This document shows positions 13,343 to 16,883 of a stretch of 16,883 nt of DNA, piece by piece. The DNA lies in assembly GCA_019322375.1 (NCBI GenBank), contig JAHWIP010000054.1:1-16883 (forward strand), in the 5' to 3' direction. The notes beneath the pieces were generated by a model. That model did no database searches. It saw only the letters and a program-made list of their open reading frames with translations, and was not told the DNA's origin. Position 1 is the stretch's first letter. The number at the start of each line of letters is the position of its first letter. A program made the position numbers and the translations under genes. Source of the stretch: Candidatus Woesearchaeota archaeon (GTDB taxonomy: Archaea; Nanobdellota; Nanobdellia; Woesearchaeales; SM23-78).

Positions 13343-13397
13343 GTAGTTGTGGTGCTGTCCTAAATGATAGTGTCTCCTGTTTGTGAGCAGAGCAGGT

Positions 13398-13961
13398 TTA
13401 TTTTTTCTTAATAATCTTTCCTGATGCCTGGTAGCTCTTCTTCCAGATAAGAATTAGTATTATAATGATGATTATAAGTATTACAGGTATTAAAATTCCT
13501 TTAAGCAAGCCTGGTTTTTCTGGCTCTGGTTCTGGTTCTTCCCCTGGTTCTCTTGGCTCTTCAATCACTTTTACTTTAAAGTCCCTCTTAAACCTGGCTG
13601 CAAGAGGTATCTGTCCTTGTTCATCCCTCATTGGTGTGACTGAATATTTTATAGTGTATATTTCTCCGATCTCTGCATTCTCTGGCACTGTTATATTAAA
13701 AAAGACGTGCTTGTCAAAACTATTGCTAGGCACATATAATTCTGAATCACCTGCAAGGGTTGCTATTGTGCTGTTAAGGATTATCTGGGCTGTTATGTTT
13801 GGTCCATCCTTGTTCTGCACTTCTAATTTGAACATGTAATTCTGGCCAGGATAAAGCTCTAAAGTATTATCCTCCATGTATTGATAGCCCACCCCAAAGG
13901 CTTGCACAGATATAGAAACAAGTATTAATAAAAGTAAATAAATTAATATATTCACCCTCAT
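13398..13961 (-). CDS. Tail-less paralog of the 12276 membrane protein
   Basis: A 187-residue protein with a signal peptide (1-21), an extracellular strand-rich domain (22-138) nearly the same at its start as in the neighbour (GVGYQYMEDNTLELYPGQNY), a Glu/Pro linker and a membrane span (about 154-172). It ends with a short basic tail (WKKSYQASGKIIKKK), exactly where the neighbour continues into its His-rich and C-terminal domains. It is a tandem paralog that either lost or never gained the cytoplasmic half. DNA identity to the neighbour is extreme in the promoter and first third but lower later. Leaderless, with its own BRE/TATA at 13984-14000. Function unknown; perhaps a sensor or adhesin partner of the longer protein. 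Confidence 0.82.
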   Translation of the reverse strand: MRVNILIYLLLLILVSISVQAFGVGYQYMEDNTLELYPGQNYMFKLEVQNKDGPNITAQIILNSTIATLAGDSELYVPSNSFDKHVFFNITVPENAEIGEIYTIKYSVTPMRDEQGQIPLAARFKRDFKVKVIEEPREPGEEPEPEPEKPGLLKGILIPVILIIIIIILILIWKKSYQASGKIIKKK

Positions 13962-14000
13962 AAAACATTTTCTTAATATAAGTGGTTAATAAACTTTTCG
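13807..14000. repeat. Duplicated promoter and 5' coding block, copy 2
   Basis: Partner of 13150-13342. It includes the BRE/TATA of this paralog and its first 52 or so codons. One extra A at 13981 lies between TATA and start codon. Confidence 0.9.
13984..14000 (-). promoter_or_regulatory. BRE/TATA promoter of the tail-less paralog
   Basis: Minus-strand CGAAAAGTTTATTAACC, identical to the promoter of the other paralog. The start is predicted near 13963, just before the ATG at 13961. Confidence 0.72.
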
Positions 14001-14039
14001 ATAATTAAAAAATAAAATTCTATCCTATTGACTATTAAG

Positions 14040-14078
14040 ACTTTTAAAAATAAGAAAAATAAAAGTAAAAAATTTTAT
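14040..14078 (-). terminator. T-rich terminator after the 14081 surface gene
   Basis: Minus-strand TTTTTTACTTTTATTTTTC and further T runs directly after the stop codon. Consistent with archaeal T-tract termination. Confidence 0.5.
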
Positions 14079-14080
14079 GT

Positions 14081-14932
14081 TTAAACTGCTGGATCTATTA
14101 GCCAGTTTGTACCTGCACTGTACTCATCATCTTCTAAGCCGCTTGGAACATCTAAGTAAAAGTAAAATTCTTCTGTTGCTCCTGAAGGTGATGATTCTCT
14201 GTCCAGTGATGCACTTGTAACCAGAATCTCTGTGTTGTTTACCAGAGCTTGGCCTTCTCCGCTTCCATCAGTCACGTTTACTGTGAAGTTACTTACTCCT
14301 ATTACATTGCTTGAAACTACACCAGTCAGGTCATAACCAGTTAAGTTTATCTCAGTGTAGTTCTGGTTTCCTGTGTTGTTAATGATAATGTTTCTTGGCC
14401 CTGCATTCTGCTGTCCTGGAGTTACTGATGCAAATCTTATACTGGCATTAATTACATCCACATAGTCTGCATTGCCCATGGTAAAGTTTGATGTGTTGTT
14501 AGTGTCATTGACTCCTGAATCATCTGTTGCAAATGCTGTTATCACCCATTCTCCTGGCACATCATACCATGAGATTGTGATGTTGCATGTAATCCATTGG
14601 GTATTGCTTGAATTGGTGGTTGAAAAACAAACTGATGATGTCCTTGTTGTCTCTCCTGTTCTTGTTATGTTCATGAAGCAGTCTGATGTATTTATATCAG
14701 AAACACCATTTGTGTCTGTTACATTCATGTGTATCTGCAGTATGCTGGTTGAGCCGTCGTTTGGTGATTGGGTTACTGAGTCATTAACCCATCCAATTAC
14801 TGGGGCAGAGTTTTGAATAGATACGTTTGCATCAAAATTGTCTGTCTGTGCTCCTGATAGTATTGCTAGTGGTATTGTTATTGCTACTAGCGTTGCTAAA
14901 AATAGGAATAAACTTATGCTTTTCCTTTTCAT
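14081..14932 (-). CDS. Secreted Ig-like surface protein, shorter paralog
   Basis: A 283-residue protein with a signal peptide (about 1-28), no C-terminal membrane span and many N-x-S/T sequons. The first module (about 42-150) is Ig-like, with VTDTNGVSDINTSDC and a cysteine pair around WITC...YDVPGEWVI. The second (about 158-283) runs from NASIRFASVTPGQ to TEEFYFYLDVPSGLEDD. Both modules recur at the end of the 15596 gene in the same order, so the two are paralogs. It is probably an envelope or secreted glycoprotein. The mRNA is leadered, with a strong Shine-Dalgarno GAGGTG (14939-14944) 6 nt before the ATG and a strong BRE/TATA near 15012-15029, which suggests high expression. A T-rich terminator follows. 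Confidence 0.82.
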   Translation of the reverse strand: MKRKSISLFLFLATLVAITIPLAILSGAQTDNFDANVSIQNSAPVIGWVNDSVTQSPNDGSTSILQIHMNVTDTNGVSDINTSDCFMNITRTGETTRTSSVCFSTTNSSNTQWITCNITISWYDVPGEWVITAFATDDSGVNDTNNTSNFTMGNADYVDVINASIRFASVTPGQQNAGPRNIIINNTGNQNYTEINLTGYDLTGVVSSNVIGVSNFTVNVTDGSGEGQALVNNTEILVTSASLDRESSPSGATEEFYFYLDVPSGLEDDEYSAGTNWLIDPAV

Positions 14933-14938
14933 TGTTCA

Positions 14939-14944
14939 CACCTC
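14939..14944 (-). promoter_or_regulatory. Shine-Dalgarno of the 14081 gene
   Basis: Minus-strand GAGGTG, 6 nt from the ATG at 14932. The strongest ribosome-binding site in the window. Confidence 0.7.
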
Positions 14945-14970
14945 GTGGTTTAATTACTTTTGACTATTTC

Positions 14971-14986
14971 TATACGAAAAAGTATA
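14971..14986. repeat. Short inverted repeat in the leader of the 14081 gene
   Basis: TATAC (14971-14975) and GTATA (14982-14986) flank GAAAAA. It lies at the predicted transcript start of the gene and could be an operator or a small leader hairpin. Confidence 0.3.
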
Positions 14987-15011
14987 CCAATATGTATATC
15001 CTTGACATAAG

Positions 15012-15029
15012 TTATATATAAATGTTTCG
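15012..15029 (-). promoter_or_regulatory. Strong BRE/TATA promoter of the 14081 gene
   Basis: Minus-strand CGAAACATTTATATATAA, with BRE CGAAAC and a near-ideal TATA. The start predicted near 14991 gives a leader of about 59 nt carrying the Shine-Dalgarno. Confidence 0.75.
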
Positions 15030-15063
15030 ATTTCTACGATATTAAACAAGAAAGCCTCCTCTA

Positions 15064-15603
15064 TCAAAGCTTTCTCAAAGCTCTCTGGTACACAGTCCAG
15101 ACAGTCCTGTCATCTCTTTTGAGCAGCAGGGCAATATCATGATAAGACAATGCATAAGTCTTCTTAAGGTGATATACAATGCTCTCAAGCACACTCAGTT
15201 TCTTATCTGCAATAATAGTTAAAGGCAGGGAATACTTGACTATTGGAGCTCTGAGAATTGTTTTCATCTTTTTCCTGGCAAACCTGTAAGTAACACCAAC
15301 AGCTCTCTGGTCCCTGGCAAGCAAGCCTGCAATCTGGGATAAGCGCAAGCCCTTATTCTCACGCAGGAATTTAACAATTGCTTCTAGAGCACTCAGATAA
15401 TCATTATCAAACACAGACACAGGAACAGATATTTCTTCAGGCTTCTCAACAACAGGCACTCTAGGCAGTTCTGGCTTGTAAACTTCTTCCAAATACTTTA
15501 TGAACTCATCATAAGAGACCTCCTGCTTTTTAAAGCGAAGTATGAATTCTCTTAGCTCTTTCAAAGCCTTTTCCCTGTCTGTTTTAGTCTTATCTCTAAT
15601 CAC
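15064..15603 (-). CDS. Duplicated helix-turn-helix DNA-binding protein (sigma region 4-like)
   Basis: A 179-residue soluble protein. After a helical N-terminus (1-45) and a Pro-rich linker it has two copies of one domain, at about 70-113 and 136-179: LSALEAIVKFL...IAGLLARDQRAVGVTYRFARKKM and LSVLESIVYHL...IALLLKRDDRTVWTVYQRALRKL. Each ends in a helix-turn-helix whose second helix (RDxRxVxxxYxxA) resembles sigma-factor region 4. Two HTHs suggest binding to a direct or inverted repeat as a transcription regulator. The start is GTG at 15603, overlapping by 8 nt the stop of the surface-protein gene, with GGGTGA (about 15613-15618) as likely ribosome site, so it is co-translated with that gene. 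Target unknown; the surface cluster is the natural suspect. Confidence 0.8.
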   Translation of the reverse strand: MIRDKTKTDREKALKELREFILRFKKQEVSYDEFIKYLEEVYKPELPRVPVVEKPEEISVPVSVFDNDYLSALEAIVKFLRENKGLRLSQIAGLLARDQRAVGVTYRFARKKMKTILRAPIVKYSLPLTIIADKKLSVLESIVYHLKKTYALSYHDIALLLKRDDRTVWTVYQRALRKL

Positions 15604-16883
15604 TTGCAGTAATCACCCAACTACTTGAAGATTCATAGGTCAAAGGAGGAAGATTTGGAATCCTGATGAAGAAGTATAATGACTCATTTGTTTCTCCGCC
15701 AGAAGTGTCCATGGAAACATTAGCAGCAGGAATATAAATCTCAGAGTTGTTCTGCAGAGCAGTGCCCTGAGCATCAGAAACATTAACAGTGATGTTGGAA
15801 ACATCAAAAGTGGAAGAACCATTAACCAGGTTGTAAGCAGTGATATTGATTTGGGATAGATTAACATTGCCCATGTTATCAATTAAAAGAGGGTTAGAAC
15901 TAACATTCTGATAGGTTGCATTCGGGTAATAATCACCAAAACCAAAATAAGTCGGGCTTACCTGTATATATATTAAGGTGTTATAAGTGAAATCAGTAGT
16001 GGCATTGGAATCACCTTCATCAGAATTATCTCTTATACTGACATTAATATCCCAGGTGCCAGGGGAGTCATAGTGCTGCAAGTCAACACTGCAGTTATAC
16101 TCAACAGTGTCATCATCAACAGTGTTATTAGAGCAGTTGCCTGTCCTAGTAACCCCGCTCTTATTAACCACAACCTGGGCAGATGAATGGTTTAAATCAG
16201 AAACACCATTAGTATCAGTAACAGTGAAGTTTATCTCAACAGCCTTAACAGCCTCTGCATTAGGAGTGTAAGAAGCATTGCTACTCACATTGTTGACAAC
16301 AGGAGGATTGTTGCCTGCTGAAGAATTCACACTTATATTAAGAACACCACTCTTATCAATATTACTAGCTTTATCAGTACAATTAATATAAACATCATAC
16401 CTACCATCAGAAATAGTATCATTAGCAGTCATATCAGTCCAAGAAGCATTACCAACATCATTAGTAATATTAAAACCAGTATCATTAAAAAACAAAGTAC
16501 AATTAGCAGTAGAACTCAAAGCATCAGTAAAATTAAAACCAATAGTAGGAGTAGTATCACTGGTCTCAGTATTATTCCAGCTAACATTAATATTAACTGC
16601 TGGAGCAGTGTTATCAACATAAAGAGTTCTTGCAGTAGTTGCTCCTGTGTTGCTAACATTATCAGAACAATTAACAGTCCAAGAATGACTACCCTCAGAC
16701 AAACCAGAACTAACAATAGTAGTAGCAGTATTATTCATAGTACTAACATTACTACCATTAACAGTACCATCAACCCACAAAGTACAATTAAGCCTAGAAG
16801 AAAAACCATCAGTAACAGTAAAAACAAAATCAGGAGTAAGATCAGAAGTAAAAGCATTATCACCAGGACTACTAGGACTAACA
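15596..16883 (-). CDS. Large Ig-repeat secreted surface protein, 5' part outside window
   Basis: The reading frame is open to the window edge (the first visible residues are VSPSSPGDNAFTSDLTPDF), so the true start lies beyond 16883 and the visible 429 codons are the C-terminal part. At least two Ig-like repeats appear first, each with an NCTL strand and a later NCSDN or NCTDK strand (cysteine pair). After a SAGNNPP linker come the two modules shared with the 14081 protein: VTDTNGVSDLNHSS...YDSPGTWDI and the terminal module ending LYFFIRIPNLPP...WVITASD. Sequons are very frequent, consistent with a glycosylated envelope or adhesin protein. No C-terminal anchor. It ends overlapping the HTH gene by 8 nt. 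Codon use changes at about 16320. Confidence 0.82.
   Translation of the reverse strand, partial: VSPSSPGDNAFTSDLTPDFVFTVTDGFSSRLNCTLWVDGTVNGSNVSTMNNTATTIVSSGLSEGSHSWTVNCSDNVSNTGATTARTLYVDNTAPAVNINVSWNNTETSDTTPTIGFNFTDALSSTANCTLFFNDTGFNITNDVGNASWTDMTANDTISDGRYDVYINCTDKASNIDKSGVLNISVNSSAGNNPPVVNNVSSNASYTPNAEAVKAVEINFTVTDTNGVSDLNHSSAQVVVNKSGVTRTGNCSNNTVDDDTVEYNCSVDLQHYDSPGTWDINVSIRDNSDEGDSNATTDFTYNTLIYIQVSPTYFGFGDYYPNATYQNVSSNPLLIDNMGNVNLSQINITAYNLVNGSSTFDVSNITVNVSDAQGTALQNNSEIYIPAANVSMDTSGGETNESLYFFIRIPNLPPLTYESSSSWVITASD

Noticed and set aside
16516..16780. TTG at 16780 as the true start of the large surface protein
   Set aside because: The frame stays open to the window edge and there is no signal peptide at this position; the gene is truncated by the window.

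Overview
The window looks like chromosome from an AT-rich archaeon, most likely a small-genome DPANN lineage (Woesearchaeota/Pacearchaeota-like; this placement is inference). The evidence is archaeal informational and signature genes (RIO1-type kinase next to a KH protein, archaeal DnaG with a Toprim domain, an archaemetzincin, a HerA-like ATPase). Archaeal BRE/TATA promoters lie about 26 nt upstream of start codons, giving leaderless mRNAs. There are also many secreted, sequon-rich or lipobox-bearing surface proteins. No tRNA, rRNA, CRISPR array, transposase or phage gene was recognised.

Layout. 1-855 (minus): RIO1 kinase followed by a KH-domain protein with a 4-nt overlap, a ribosome-assembly pair. 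906-1931 (minus): a cysteine-rich lipoprotein. 2018-3250 (minus): dnaG. 3251-3950: a 700-bp gene-free stretch between divergent genes, dense in potential RNA structure. It holds a multi-branched element directly upstream of dnaG, two simple hairpins, a promoter-linked ~80-nt hairpin RNA ending in ACA, and a perfect inverted repeat beside a TATA box. 3951-5452 (plus): two zinc-metallopeptidases in tandem, one a divergent archaemetzincin and one a HExxH lipoprotein. 5523-7211 (minus): membrane-anchored parvulin with a long acidic spacer and a thioredoxin-fold domain whose CxxC is lost. 7353-9038 (plus): HerA-like ATPase and a small unknown protein. 9049-9975 (minus): four-CBS protein. 10167-16883 (minus): a cell-surface cluster. 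It contains a lipoprotein, a glycine-tract surface protein, two tandem paralogous membrane proteins (one with a His-rich cytoplasmic tail), and two paralogous Ig-like secreted proteins. A duplicated-HTH regulator is translationally coupled to the second Ig-like gene.

Expression logic. Many genes have a TATA box whose predicted transcript start falls at or within a few nt of the start codon. A second class (dnaG, the parvulin, the 10167 lipoprotein, the 14081 surface protein) has leaders with a GGTG-core Shine-Dalgarno 6-7 nt from the start codon. Three genes start with GTG or TTG.

The most promising undescribed elements are the non-coding locus at 3271-3903 and the surface cluster with its embedded regulator. 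The displaced third zinc ligand in the archaemetzincin and the redox-dead thioredoxin domain also deserve attention. All functional statements rest on reading motifs; no database search was run.
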